Shown here: piece by piece, positions 36,909-48,650 of the stretch | Position numbering within the stretch: position 1 is the stretch's first letter | Layout of the letters: each line of letters begins with the position of its first letter | Assembly (NCBI GenBank): GCA_012845835.1 | Contig: JABAKD010000024.1 | Location: forward strand, 8,087,103-8,151,102 | Origin: Undaria pinnatifida | Taxonomy: Eukaryota; Sar; Phaeophyceae; Laminariales; Alariaceae | Direction of reading: 5' to 3' | Length of the DNA stretch: 64,000 nucleotides | Notes under the pieces: model-generated | What the model saw: the letters and a program-made list of their open reading frames with translations, nothing else | Told to the model about the DNA's origin: nothing | The model's database searches: none | Translations under genes and position numbers: made by a program

Positions 36909-38645
36909 TTCAATGTTTTTTTCTGTAAATGCTCAGATTTGAGTTACTACCCTTGCACGGGATTTCTGTCTGCTTTACCGTATTGTACCGCGTAATATTA
37001 TAGCGCGACAAGTTCCTCCGGATAACAATTTTGCGGGTTCGCCGGTACGTGTTCGGGCCGTAATTTGTATTTTGCGATTCGCCGGTGCGCTTTTCTGGGC
37101 AACAGCGTAAGGAAAGCAAGATATAATAGTGCTTTTCAGCAGCTTGACTAGCGCATTCTCGCTGATGTCCTTGCCTTTCGGTTGATGACGACATAGGGTG
37201 TGAAACTGGGTGTGTTTGTACTCTCGCATGCTGCTCCATCTCGTTCGCTGTGTAGTTCTAGCACCTGTTCGGGCAATGTTGCAGGCGCAGCCAGCACTCC
37301 CTGAATCGTTTATTGATGGGTACGACCTTTGTAAGACCGGCGCTGGTTCTCTGGAGAAAAACGGTGATAACATGCGTAGAGTTGCAGCGACTATTTTAGT
37401 TTTTTCGTCGTTCTACACTGAAGTATTACTCTACCTACAATATAAGATTACGAGTAACAAGTAACCCAATGACAACATGTGCAGGCTCATTGTTTCGGGG
37501 GCGCTAAGAAACTTGGATGAAGAATCAAGCTTGGCTGTGAGCGCTACATTGAATTTTTTATGTATGTTATATGTATGTGTAGTCTATGTTGTATGTAGCT
37601 GTCGCTTATGCTCAAGGTTGGCGGCACAATATGGATTCATTCTTGAAAGCCTGGGTCAGAGTACGAGTAGATGGTGTCGAACCCATGCTGTACTGCAGTA
37701 ACAGTAACAATAACGCGAGGATGGGAAAGGGCTGACGGTCAACGGACGAGCTCTTGATGCCTTCGTGATTTGACTGATTCAACGAAAGACCCCCAAAACC
37801 AGCGATTTTCTTCAACGAACGTTTCAATGCTCGAGACGAGGAAATATGGTATGATATTTGAAAAATATATCTTCACGTGTTTCTTGCTTTCGAAGGGACT
37901 ATTGAACGATGACGTCGGGGTGGCAAGGGGCACCGTATTTCAGGAGATACGGCCGGGAGCTGGTTTCAAAACCAGCGATTCCGTTCAAGAAAAGTTTGGG
38001 GGGCTACCGTAGAACGATTCATTTGAAGGTCGGGTTGGTTTCTTGCTTCGCGGAGATGCCCCCAAATTCCACGTAAACTGCGGAAATGCCTTATATATCT
38101 GTTATTGTGCCGTTGTGCATGCAGTGTCGTTGCTGCTCTTCTTCTCGTTGGCACGTTGTCATGCTGCTACACATGCGTTCCTACCAACAACCCTGACCCT
38201 TAACCAGCACACTTGGCATTGCATGGCAAAATCTCCTTACTGGTACAGTTTATCTTTGCTTTAGGATAGATTGCTGTGTCACTGCTGTGTTGGATGATGT
38301 GGACAGGTGGAAACACACCACGAAAAAGAATACCACCGGCGAGGCGCACCTAACTATTACAAAGTACAGCGTGAGGGAAAGGGAAGGCGGTCCAGTCAGT
38401 CACCCCCCTCAATGGTAACGTGAAGAGTAAGTCAAGGCGATGCGTATGCTGCGTGCTGCGCTGGTGGATGATGGACCAGGATCGGCGGATCTTTACTTCG
38501 GATATGAGGCTCAAAAGGTCCATACATAAAAACGCCTCCACAAATTATGGAACTCCCGGGACGCCAAGGACCCAAAATCATAATCACCTTCTCCGTCTTC
38601 GGCTCTCAGCTCTCGGCTCCTCAGTCTTGTTGAACTGATGGGCAG
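36909..38645. other. Intergenic region between TIM22 and the hydroxylase gene
   Basis: About 1.7 kb with no recognised gene, RNA or transposon. A short similarity (CCAGCGATT near 37800 and 37970) suggests a small local duplication. Open frames are short and featureless. Confidence 0.5.
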
Positions 38646-41247
38646 ATGAAGCTGTTACTTATGTGCTCGGCTGCAGCTTTAGCTGCTTTATCGGTGCACT
38701 CCAGTGAAGCGTTCGTACACTCGCCATGTGTCAATCACTTCCGACAGGCAAGGGCAAGGTGAGTCACAAACATGATACTCGTACTGTTTCCGACTTGTTT
38801 AGTCATCGTCGCACGATCTAAGCGCAGCCTCCAAACATCAAATTGGCCCCGGGTATACACGAAGTAGCGCCGGCAGGGCCCACCAAGCACCCTGATCCCA
38901 CGCCCAAGCACCCTGATCCCACGCGGACCAAAATCCAGGGTCGGCCGCAGCAGGTTGAGTGTCGGCCCCAGCCAGAAAAACGTCGAACAAGCTATTGTTT
39001 ATTGTTGCAGGTGAGGACTCGTATGAGTGTGGTATGTTTGGCTCATTCCGCGGACACGCCGCCGAAGGCTGTGCTTTGAGAATGGCCAACGACAGGTAGC
39101 AGTACATGAACAGGCGCTGCGGTCCTTGGCTCGTAGCCACTACAGCAGTATGGTAATCCCTAGGTTTGCTCGAAGTATGTTGGTCTTCTCGCCCTATGCG
39201 CTATGACGGGGCAATTGAGGCCCCCCTTTAGCGCCGGTTGAGTAGGGCTGGTTGCCGGCTATAGTGCCTGTGAATTCGTTTGGCACAGACGGGAGCAACA
39301 CGTACAATAGTTGAAGTATTCGGAGTAGTGTCAGTAGTTGAAGTATTCCGAGTAGTGCCGGTCGTCGCTGTAGGGCCGGTATCACCGACTGGCACCCGCA
39401 TACCGGCACTATAGAGGGAACGCTACATGTAAGGCTTTTTCTTACCGGCATAGACCATACGTCCTTCTGCTCGTGATGAGTACGAGTACGAGTAAATACA
39501 TAACCAAAGCGGTTGTGGGTAACAGCCGTGGATAGACATTTCATAGATCAATTTATTCGCGCTGACCGAGAGCGAACTGGAAACCTTGAATTTTGTATTC
39601 TGTCTCGGCCTCAGACCGGGATCCGTTGAACCTCGATCTCGTATTGTGTAGTTGCTGTATAGGTGACACCTCCTCACAGACTTGGATGTCTGTTAATGTT
39701 CCCAAGGAGCGTGTGTTACCAGGTACCTGGTATGCGTTACCGCCTGCTACATGCCCACCCATGATCTATTGCTGTTGTCCTTGCATGAACTCATCACCGC
39801 CATAATCAAGTCCGTTGTGACAGGACAGGCTCCAGTCTCTCTGGAGTGGAAGAATACGTCAGGAGAAAGTAGAACAGAAGACAAATTCAATGCGCTTATC
39901 ATAACCGATCTATGTACTTGTCTGACCACGCCGTGCTGGACCACTGCTATGACCTTGACGTGTTGCAGTCGAGGGACAGCCACGTTGGACCGGAAACGGG
40001 TGCGGATGGGGCTAGCCAATGACATGGTGCCTGCGATCCGTACGCGATACGAAGGCAAGGAGGTGGAGCGAGTCATTGGCGCATGGAATGACGGGATGGC
40101 GGGGGAAGTAACCAGGAAAGAGTGGGAGGGAAAAGGTACTCAAGTGGCGGCCTCGTACATCCAAGATCTCTACGCGGAGCCATGGCACGACGTGGACCGT
40201 TACCCGTGGATGGCAACAATCGAGGCAAACGCTTCTGCTATTCGCGACGAATTGCGCCGCGTTTGTGCCGGGGAGGCTGCTGAAAAGGGTGCTGCGTGGG
40301 TAACCGCTGACGGAGACGACATGGAAGCGTACGGCCCTGGCTGGCAGAAACTAGTTTTGCAGGATCGTAGGTGGGATGCGGACGCGTGCCGCCTCTTCCC
40401 GACGACCTGCAAGATACTCAAGAATTGCGGAGCTCCATGTGTGCACACGTTTTTTGCGAGGCAGCGATCAAAATCGGGCATTCAGCCCCACACGGACAAC
40501 TCCAACTTTTTTGTTACCGCGCATTTTGGGCTGCAAGTACCTGGCGAGGACTGCTGGATAAAGGTCGGCGATGAAAAGCGGAAGTGGGTCGAGGAAAAAG
40601 CCTTGGTTTTTGACTCGAGTTTTGTGCATGAGACCAAGAATGACGCTACGTCCGATCGCATTGTTTTGCTGGTTCGATTTTGGCATCCTCAACTCACCGA
40701 GGTGGAGAGAAGTGCGCTGGATTTTATTTTCGATGCACTGGGTGATCCGTCCGTGTTAAATCAACGGATTGAGCCGGTGTTAGATCAACCGAACGAGCCA
40801 AATATAGATAAAACGAACGACCTAGGTTTAGAGCAACCGAGCGAGGCACTTTTAGATCAAACAAACGAGTTAATTTTAGATCAACTGGAAGAGCCAGTTT
40901 TAGATCAACCAATGGGGGCACCCGTTGAGGCTTCGAAGTCCACCGCTGAAGTACTAGGACTAGAATCCAGCGAGGCTGTGTCTATAACCCTTGACAATAG
41001 TAGGCCGCAAGGGTCTACTGTGGAGGACAGGCGGCGAGGGTCTATCGCTGCGGAACCTCTAGGAGCCGAGCAAGAAGCGGAACGGCTTGACGGGTTTTTG
41101 GCGGACCTCAAGTCCCAGGGGTTGCTTCCGGGTGCTGGTGGTAAAGACGATGTCTTGGCTCAAGCGCCCAAAAATAGAGGTGGCAGAAGAAAGGCGGCAA
41201 AAGCAAGAAAAAAAGCTTCCCGCATGGGAAAAAACAAGGGACGTTGA
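38646..41247 (+). CDS. Aspartyl/asparaginyl beta-hydroxylase-type 2-oxoglutarate oxygenase, plastid-type presequence
   Basis: Two exons, 38646-38758 (phase 2) and 39969-41247, give 463 residues. This AspH-type Fe(II)/2-oxoglutarate oxygenase family hydroxylates Asp/Asn side chains; the substrate here is unknown. Visible are the N-terminal RYPWMATIEANA, the iron ligands His212 (QPHTDNSNF) and His258 (FVHETKN), and Arg268 (SDRIVLLV), which binds 2-oxoglutarate, followed by RFWHP. Residues 1-18 are hydrophobic (MKLLLMCSAAALAALSVH), then SSEAF and a basic stretch: a signal peptide with Phe after the likely cleavage site, typical of complex-plastid import. After the domain are degenerate 10-12-residue repeats (VLDQPNEP, LLDQTNEL, VLDQPMGAP) and a Lys/Arg-rich C-terminus (GGRRKAAKARKKASRMGKN). 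The large exon is open upstream to 39751, but the acceptor at 39968 matches exon 1 in phase and supplies the presequence. Confidence 0.84.
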
Positions 41248-41384
41248 CGATTGAAAGGCGGCAAAAGCAAGGGCCGTTGACCATTGGTGTAGGAATATAG
41301 GCAAAACAAGGATTGTTCACGATTGGTGAAAGAGTGTGTCAGGAGGGAATCTGGTGCTTTAATCCGTGTTTTCATCGTTTAACC

Positions 41385-41520
41385 TGTTTAGAGCTGCACC
41401 CACGTTTTTGGGGACAAAATACTTGGAGTTAGTGTGAGATATTTTTTGCAGTTCCGTGGTGTAGAATTGCACCGGCGTTTTTTTGAGCAAGCTACTTAGA
41501 GTTAGTGTAGTGTTTTTGTT
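41385..41520 (+). repeat. Dispersed short element family A, two tandem copies
   Basis: Copies at 41385-41462 and 41468-41520 share GCACCCACGTTTTTGGGG, then ACAAANTACTTGGAGTTAG and TTTTTGCAGT. Other copies are at 23990-24055, 25435-25505, 58112-58182, 58345-58430 and 63088-63155, with inverted copies at 31108-31172 and 63770-63835. They are 60-80 bp with no ORF. Confidence 0.7.
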
Positions 41521-41814
41521 CCAATCGTGTCTAGTCAGCATGAAATAGCACAATGTATTTGCTATTTTTTTATCACCGGTCGGTCCGTAACCAATGCTGT
41601 CATGCCTTATGGAGGAGGAAACTGGTATTTACATTTCATTGTTAGCGCCTCGTGTGCAGACGATCACACTTTCAAGTTGTTAGTAAGTACTATCAAACGG
41701 GGCGCTGCGCAATCTTGTCTGTGAGAATAGGTATCATACTCAGTAATGCATGCTACGCTAGGGGTGTACGTCATTTGTCTGAGGGTCCTTATTTGAGGAG
41801 CTCTCTACATGCTA

Positions 41815-41862
41815 GTTATACTACATGTTATACTACATGTTATACTACATGTTATATGTTCT
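41815..41862 (+). repeat. 12-bp minisatellite (TTATACTACATG)n
   Basis: Three to four perfect TTATACTACATG units in the intergenic region downstream of the hydroxylase gene. Confidence 0.9.
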
Positions 41863-42126
41863 AGTCTATACCGACCGACAACATCAGAGAGCGACCCGAT
41901 GAACTATCCCATGACCTAGAAGGTAATACAATACCCCACGTACATGCCAATTACAGAACGGCATCATAAAACCTACACTAAATGGTGTTTACACGATGAT
42001 ATTGGACAGTTCCTCGCTGGAATTTGAGTCTTGCCGATAACACACCTTTTAGCCAAAAAATTAGGGCTGCGTACTGGTACATAATGTACTAGTCAGTGTC
42101 TATCCGTTGATTTGAGCCTGCCAGTA

Positions 42127-42355
42127 GAGAAAGAGAAAAGGTGCCCGCAGTTTTTTGATCGGTAATGTTGAACTAGAGAGGTGGATGTCAGCAGCATCAT
42201 CCACGGTCAAGTTGGAAGTTTTGAAATTTCCCGGAAAATATGTCATCGCCCCGGATGACGTCACCGGTCGACCAGGGATTTTTCACCAATCGTAAAACCC
42301 CTTTAAAAAAAAGTTGACCAATCAGAAAACTGCAGGCAACGTTTCTGTCTCTCTC
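42127..42355. mobile_element. MITE-like unit 1
   Basis: Begins AGAGAAAGAGAAAAGGTGCC and ends with a near inverse (GAAAACTGCAGGCAACGTTT). It is about 230 bp with no ORF, and the interior carries GATGACGTCACCGGTCGACC. It is followed at once by a second, about 88% identical unit. Confidence 0.7.
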
Positions 42356-42369
42356 AGAAAACTGCGGGC

Positions 42370-42595
42370 AGAAAGAGAAAAGGTGCCCGCAGTTTTCTGC
42401 CTGGTAATGTTGACCTGGAGAGGTGGATGTCAGCAGCATCATCCACGGTCAAGTTGGAAGTTTTTGAATTCCCCGGGACATATGTCGTCGCCCTTGATGA
42501 CGTCACGGGTCGACCAGGGATTTTTCACCAATCGTAAAATTCCATTTAAAAAAGTTAACCAATTAGAAAACTGCGGGCACCTTTTGTCTCTCTCT
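42370..42595. mobile_element. MITE-like unit 2
   Basis: Starts AGAAAGAGAAAAGGTGCCCG and ends GAAAACTGCGGGCACCTTTT plus TGTCTCTCTC, so its terminal inverted repeats are about 25-30 bp. It is collinear with unit 1, and a 14-bp partial terminal repeat lies between them, suggesting insertion into a neighbour's end or unequal duplication. Confidence 0.72.
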
Positions 42596-42798
42596 GTTGC
42601 TGGTGGATCTTATATTACAGGTACGCCCAAAAAACACGCCATGTTTCATAACGGAAACCCATACAAAACGAGATCCGGGAGGAGAAAGGAGGGCTCACTT
42701 CGCTCTTCCCCAGTATAAGGCGCCTTACCAAAAGTGCTCCACCTACCGTAGCACGCCTTTTGAGAATAATCTACCAGGCATGATCTACTGGATACCCA

Positions 42799-45381
42799 TC
42801 ATGTTTGCTGGAGGTTGAAAGTGCCGACCAGTTTCCACTCCGACACCGTCCCTTTCGTGCACCAGACTTGAATGCAGTCAAGTTCGAACTCCTTGTTGAT
42901 GAGGTCGGGCTCAGTGTCCTGCCGGATGACTTCTCGGGTGGGCATCGGGAGGTCTCCGTAGAGTAGGGATACGTGCGGCATGTAATCGCTGCCGTCAGTG
43001 GGGTCTTGTCCAAACGCCACCCTGCGCAGCAGACACACGAGGATGAACCAGACACCAGAAGATGTGCATGATGGTTGATTGTTCGGCGTTCCTCATGGGG
43101 AGAAAACCGTGCGTGACGCGTGGCACGATGGGGGCGTAGGGGGTAGCACGTTTTGGCCAAAACATTTCTGATCGGCGGGGTTTCCTCGACCAACATACCA
43201 TGTACCCACTCCAGAGCGTCTGGAGCCTGTCCTGTAACCACGTACGTGATTATGTGAGTTAATGTGAGAACAACAGCATACACAACATCGTTGGAATGTC
43301 ATTGTGTTTTAGAACGTGATTCGTTTTTAACCACGAGGTTCGTTTTAAACCTCTTCGGTCATGATATGTGCACGACGGTTGGTTGTTCCGCGCCCGCATG
43401 GGTAGCAAAACGGCGAGAGGCATTTACCGCGGACACATACCACGGTAGGGGTGAATTTACATTTTTCGGAGGCTCCTCACTTTTTGAGAATCTGTAGTAT
43501 TAGTAATACTACAGTACTATAGTACTACTGTAATACCTCTACATCTCCCCACAAAACTGATTCTGATAAAAAATGAAAGCATCCCGATGAGCGATCCCAC
43601 AGCCCAGGTATCCAACGAATGGTAATGTAAAACACAAGTGGGGTGGGGTTCCAACGATGTTGGATACCGGTAGTTATTTAATCTTCAATAGTCCACTAGT
43701 CTAATAGTGTAATAGAGTAATTGGGGAGTCCCGTCAGACAGAAACAATTCAGTAAAAATATTGGACCAGGTAGGTACTGCCGCGCAACCCTATCGGAGCA
43801 TGCGTCTGTATCTCCATCGCCTCTCCATGGGTAGCATATGGCGTGGGGGTGCCATCGTTTTATCGTGCAGCGTGAGATAGCAACACGCTTGGGGACGCCT
43901 AATGCGAATATCAATGTGGCACACGGTTGAACTGTTTGGGTTAACCGTTTTATGACCCAGGTACAGCGACCTAGAAAGCGACAGTTGCGATCTTGTTAGC
44001 CTTCTAAAGCTCTCCTTCTGTTTCAGTTCAGACGCATTCCCTACTTCAGCATGCCTGGGCTGCTTCGTGTGGAAGATGCTGTAGTCGTCACTTTTGTTTT
44101 CAACACTGTTCCTCTCTGACTCGCAAAGAGATTTATCTAGACGCTGTATTTTACTGTTCTCCATCCCACACCACTCGAGGTGGGGCGCACAGGTAATACG
44201 GGTGCCAGACCTACATTGCAGTGCGAAGTAAAATGTGCAGAGTAGCACTGCCCATGCCACCCTCAAACGGTGAGGGTCTCTTTATTGATGGTGGAAATGC
44301 TGTAGCAGAGGCGCAACCTGGTGTAGAAGCATGACTATCTAATTATTAAATTGTTACATTGATAAGACATGCTAACAAAGCTGGCCCGGCAACGAACTCG
44401 TTCGCGGACAAAGTTGGCACGGCAGCGAAATCGTTTACGTAGGGGCGTCGTAACGATGTAGCAGAGGTTCAACCTGATGCACGAACATGACACTCCATAT
44501 CTTACACTGATGAGACATGTTAACAAAGCTGAACTGTTGATGAACTTGTTCGCAGAATAGGTGTGCGTACGCAGCCTGCCTTGTCTCGCACACGATTGGA
44601 GTGACACAGCAAACGAATCATGTATCTTACCTGGCGGCGTTGTGGGCATCGATAAGAGCCTTGTCTCGCGCGAGCAAGGCAAACACCTGCAAACGTTGGG
44701 GCAACACCGACAGCATAAACGAAGATTTGTGACCACAGAGCTTCTCTCTCTAGGGTGAGACATCGGCACGGACGCAGGGTGTGCTGAATGTCGATGGGTC
44801 GACACAACAAGTTCAAGTGAAGAACACTCACAAATGAATACAGACGGACATCTCGATGGAACGTGTGCTGTGTTAGTTGTGTACATGGTAGTTCCTCGGG
44901 TCATGTTTCGGATTGGGCATTGAGCGTGCATCAACCGTCATCTACGCATAGTGGACCAAGGCTGCAGTAGAGGAACCCCTTTTAGAGCCTCATCTCAGCG
45001 GCTCGGCCACTGGCAAGCGCAAGCGGCTTTTCGTACGGGGTATACATTCAGCTCAAGCGAGGAGCCTCCGAGATTTTAGGTGGACCCCCACCGTAATAAG
45101 CATGCGCCCGGTAACACGATACTCACGCTTTGGAAGTAGAGGTCTTTGCACGCGGTGCGCTCGACGCGTGCCGAGATTGCCCTCAATTCCGACGCCAAGC
45201 GCTCCGCTTTGGAGATAACCTCGGCCTCGCCCCCCTCCGGTTCCACTCCGGCAATGAGCGTCACGTGAGCCTCAAAGTTTAACGTTTTTTTCTCCGAGCT
45301 GAGACGACCGATGACACTTTGGAAGGTCGATCGTGCCGGTTCTCGAGGGACAAGCCACAAAGAGTGTCCTGCGCCGAACAA
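42799..45381 (-). CDS. 2H-family cyclic phosphodiesterase (CPDase)
   Basis: Three exons, 45127-45381, 44631-44686 and 42799-43021, join in phase to give 177 residues, close to the about 180 of plant CPDase. These enzymes open ADP-ribose 1'',2''-cyclic phosphate and nucleoside 2',3'-cyclic phosphates left by tRNA splicing. The two catalytic motifs of the 2H superfamily are present: His39-Val-Thr41 (NFEAHVTLIAG) and His120-Val-Ser122 (YMPHVSLLYGD). SLWLVPREP, the mid-region YFQSVFALLARDKALIDAHN and the C-terminal WKLVGTFNL also match the plant family. Exon 2 is only 56 bases. ATG 45381 opens the frame just before the core, and no targeting signal is evident. The intron between exons 1 and 2 is about 440 bases; the one between exons 2 and 3 is about 1.6 kb. 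Confidence 0.86.
44295..44600. repeat. 155-bp tandem duplication beside CPDase exon 2
   Basis: Two diverged units start with TGTAGCAGAGGNNCAACCTG at about 44298 and 44456 and share GAGACATGNTAACAAAGCTG and AACTTGTTCGC. They lie just downstream (in transcription) of the 56-bp exon 44631-44686. Confidence 0.65.
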
Positions 45382-46516
45382 CGACAGCCGCCAAAGAAAA
45401 CAGCTCGATCACATCACACTAAAAGGATCGACGTCAACGCCATACAGGTGCTAGGGCCGTTGTTATGTCGTTTGTCCACGCGCGTTAGTCGTAGCAATTG
45501 AAGAATAATGCATACCACAACCTGTGTGAAAGGGGTTATTATTGAGTTGGAAATGGGATATCACCCCGCTTACGAGTCATACAAATACCATCCGTATATA
45601 TAAAACGCAAATATATTGTTGTTGATAATGTTGTCGTTGTCGTTGATGTCTGCCGATTTTTTTTCACTTCGGATCAGTGTGTTGGTTTGGAAGCGCGCCG
45701 CCCTGGGCCGTTTCGGCCCCGGATGTGTACAGACAAGGATAAACCGTTGCTTTCCCGCCGCGCGGACGCGCGCTCGTCGAGGCCCGAGCGAAAGCGTCTG
45801 GGCGTGGTTGAGCCGGTGCGTTTATTTCCTTGCGGAATAACCAGACGTGCCCGAGAAAATAAAGACCGTTTGTACTTCAACATAAAGATATATCCCGGTA
45901 TTATATTTCCGGGCAGAGGGGATTTGAGCAGATCGAGAGGCTGCGAGCTGGAGGCCGGTTGCTCGGCCGCATCGGAACGAGCGCCACAGGGCACGGCTTG
46001 CATCTCTCCGCGCGGGGGACGGGGCTCACAGAGACATAAAGCGGAGAAAGCTCGAAAGATGGCGGCGAGCGCGGCAAGGATGATTGGGAGGGCAGCATGC
46101 ATGAATCTCGACCAGAACGACAACAAAAAAAACTTTCGGGCAGAGTGTTACCATGGGTAGGGTTCAAGGATATATAACATCCTTATTAGCGATGGCCAAA
46201 GTCGGATATAACCGGTGCCTTTTTGGACAAAATCGGGTACATTTCTCTTTCAGTTTCCGCCACGCCCCCAGGACGCCATCTGATAGGCCAAAACGCCGGC
46301 TGTGGGTCGGCTCGAGGTCTGTTACTATTATCGTACACACAGACACACATTGTGGGTTCATGGGGAAGGTGCTGGTGGACTTTTTTTCGGCTGTGCTGTG
46401 CTGTACTACTCCTGTACCAGGTACTACGTCCTGCTGTAGTACAGGGTGGCACCGTTATCGATCGCCCGCCGCCGCTCTTCTTAATACTATGATACCATAC
46501 GGAGAATTGTAATGCG

Positions 46517-46655
46517 CGGAAGTGGTGGAAGCTTCCATGGCGGAAGTAGTGGAACTTTCCATGAAGCAAGCTAAAAGTGAAAGCCTCCGTGAAGCTTCCA
46601 CGGTTTCCATTTAACCCATGGAAGCTTCCATGACTTTCTCCGTGGACGCTTCCGA
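46517..46655. repeat. Cluster of GGAAGCTTCC palindromes
   Basis: Repeated GGAAGCTTCCATGG and variants (about eight, both strands) alternate with TGAAGC/GCTTCC words. The region can fold into several competing stems. Any coding appearance on the minus strand (repeated HGSFH) is a by-product. Confidence 0.65.
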
Positions 46656-47223
46656 AAAACAAATAGTGTATGAGACCGTGCATACTTTCATTGCAGTGCA
46701 GCCAGTCAGCGGCTTGCCCAGCTCAAAATCGGAGTTCCCCTTACTATCTAGTCGCGCGGGTCTTTGGAGGGGTAGGCTGCTCACATTTGCGGGCTAAGAA
46801 GCACTTCCTGGTGGGATCAAGGCACGGGCGTAGATCAATCCTCATCGGTCAGCACGGTCATTTCGTAATTTCGTTAAGCACGTATACGGTAGTTTCGTCC
46901 GAGGGAATTCGAGCCCCGACCACTCCCCCCCGTCTGGCGAGGGGGCCAATATAGCCGATGAAAGAGGTTGTAGGGTAAAATATCCATCTCAATTTTTCGA
47001 TTCCGAATGCCGGTTTGTAAGCCGTTTGAAACGGATGAATCGAATGCGATGACTGGGGGGTTCCTCAGTAGTGCCGGTTGAATAGTGCCACCGCTCTCAG
47101 TAGATAGTGCCGGTGAAATCGCTTGGCACAACTGGAGCTTCTCATCTAGCACCTGATAACTCTCTATAATAGTAGACTAACCCTGTTTCCAATAGCGCCG
47201 GAAACCGGAATGGTGCCGGTGTA

Positions 47224-47535
47224 TTTTTTTTTTTTTTTTTTTTCTCACACTTTTACTTTCCAGCTTCTGGACAAGCCGTGGTCACAGGTGTCGTCCCTTC
47301 TCCCCCCCGGTTCTTGCCTTCAATTTTTATCGCGCATAGGGTTCAGCAATCCCACTGCTCGTCGATTTTTCATCGAGTGTTGCTAACTCACGCTCTCGCG
47401 CTTTCCGCAAGTCAATTTGTGCACAAGAAAAAGTCCCCACGAATATATACGAGTATGCACTCGGCGGGGCTCGAACTCACGAAACTGACCTATACCAGGC
47501 TCGAGGATAACCTGATACGCCACTGGGGCGACCGG
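47224..47535 (-). mobile_element. tRNA-derived SINE, full-length copy
   Basis: On the minus strand it starts CCGGTCGCCCCAGTGGCG, with an A-box-like GTGGCGTATCAGG and a B-box-like GAGTTCGAGCCCC, then an about 230-bp body and a 20-bp poly(A) tail. Body sequence is nearly identical to 54348-54650. The B box differs (GAGCCCC versus GAATCCC). No clear target-site duplication was found by eye. Confidence 0.88.
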
Positions 47536-48437
47536 TCCATATATCGGGCTGGCACATGCCGACACCATTTGCACATGCCGACACCATTATGCACATGCCG
47601 ACACCATTTATTTTTGAACCCCCGACACTACCACAACAGTTGAATACCAGGTGCGTAACAGATTCACAGCCCTACCCTCTACCCGGTATAACACGCAAGG
47701 TAAAGGCTAACACACCGCCTGGGATGAATGTCCGAGGCGATTTTCTCGACTTGAACGGGGGCAACAGCGAAAACGGTGGCTGTAGAAAACTATGTCAACG
47801 AGAAACCTCCACAGATAAATGCATCGCTTGGCGCTTGCACTCTCCGCGTTGTCGGCAAAATGAGCACGGGTACATAGTCGTCCGAGGAGGAGGAGCGTTT
47901 TGTTGTGCCGTGCGTGTTCGTTACCAGGTCGAGTGAACCAGGCAAATTATGTCAGGGGTCATGCCAAGCAAAGGACAACGCGAGCTGAGCCGCCAAGGGT
48001 CTACAGCAGGGCCGACTTCTTCACAACTAAACATCTACGAGTAGTGGCTAGGTGTCCGCCACGGCAAATGAAATGAAAACGGCAGTCCGCCAAGAGATGC
48101 ACGTGCTGTCTCCTGACATCTACCAGGTACCTGGCAGCACTGCTACTACTAATAGACTAGTCTAGTATACCAAGTAAATAATAGTACATGCTGCTGTTTG
48201 ACGTTGAAGTAGGTTGTGTATGTTCCGCTAGCACTCATACTGCTGTACTGCAGAGGTCAGTTATGGTGCTCACCAACGAATGAAGGGCTCGAGTACATGT
48301 CAAGACCTGGGCGTCGAAGGGCAGATCGCAGGAGAGGAAAAAGGGGTGCTTGCAAACCGCAAACAAACTACGAGGAGGGGAGGAGGGGGGGGCAAGGGAA
48401 TGCGGAGCTGCGGAGCTTTTTCTCTCGAGGGACCTGG

Positions 48438-48442
48438 GCAAA

Positions 48443-48473
<31 letters not shown>

Positions 48474-48476
48474 CGC
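48438..48476 (+). repeat. A(20) plus (CA)n microsatellite
   Basis: Homopolymer A run followed by ACACAC, just upstream of the GNAT gene. Confidence 0.95.
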
Positions 48477-48650
48477 ACACACGAAGTGACAGTCCTGCTG
48501 ACAGTCCCGCACACATGCTCCGTCTTTTAATCCTGAATCCTCAAGTCCTTGCCTATAATCAAGTCTCAAGTGCACGTGCTCTACGTGGGATCATACACTG
48601 CTATTTTGCCAGCAATAATGTACCAGGTGCCTGGTAAGCTGATGGGCAAC

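Larger units (their letters stand above)
41248..42798. other. Convergent intergenic region with repeats
   Basis: Between the hydroxylase and phosphodiesterase genes. It contains two family A elements (41385-41462, 41468-41520), a 12-bp array (41815-41862) and two MITE-like units (42127-42595). No gene recognised. Confidence 0.65.
45382..48650. other. Intergenic region between CPDase and GNAT genes
   Basis: Contains a GC-rich stretch (45690-46120) with a 157-codon open frame that lacks any family signature, a palindrome cluster (46517-46655), TAGTGCCGG-type repeats (about 47070-47220; related sequence at 39225-39400), a full-length SINE (47224-47535), short CACATGCCGACACC repeats (47550-47610) and an A/CA microsatellite (48438-48476). 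The GC-rich part may be the CPDase promoter, since it lies just 5' of its ATG; that is inference. Confidence 0.6.

Noticed and set aside
45687-46160. 157-codon frame in a GC-rich intergenic block, with a 150-codon frame on the other strand
   Set aside because: High GC lowers stop frequency on both strands; no domain, no splice partners. Kept only as a possible promoter island.
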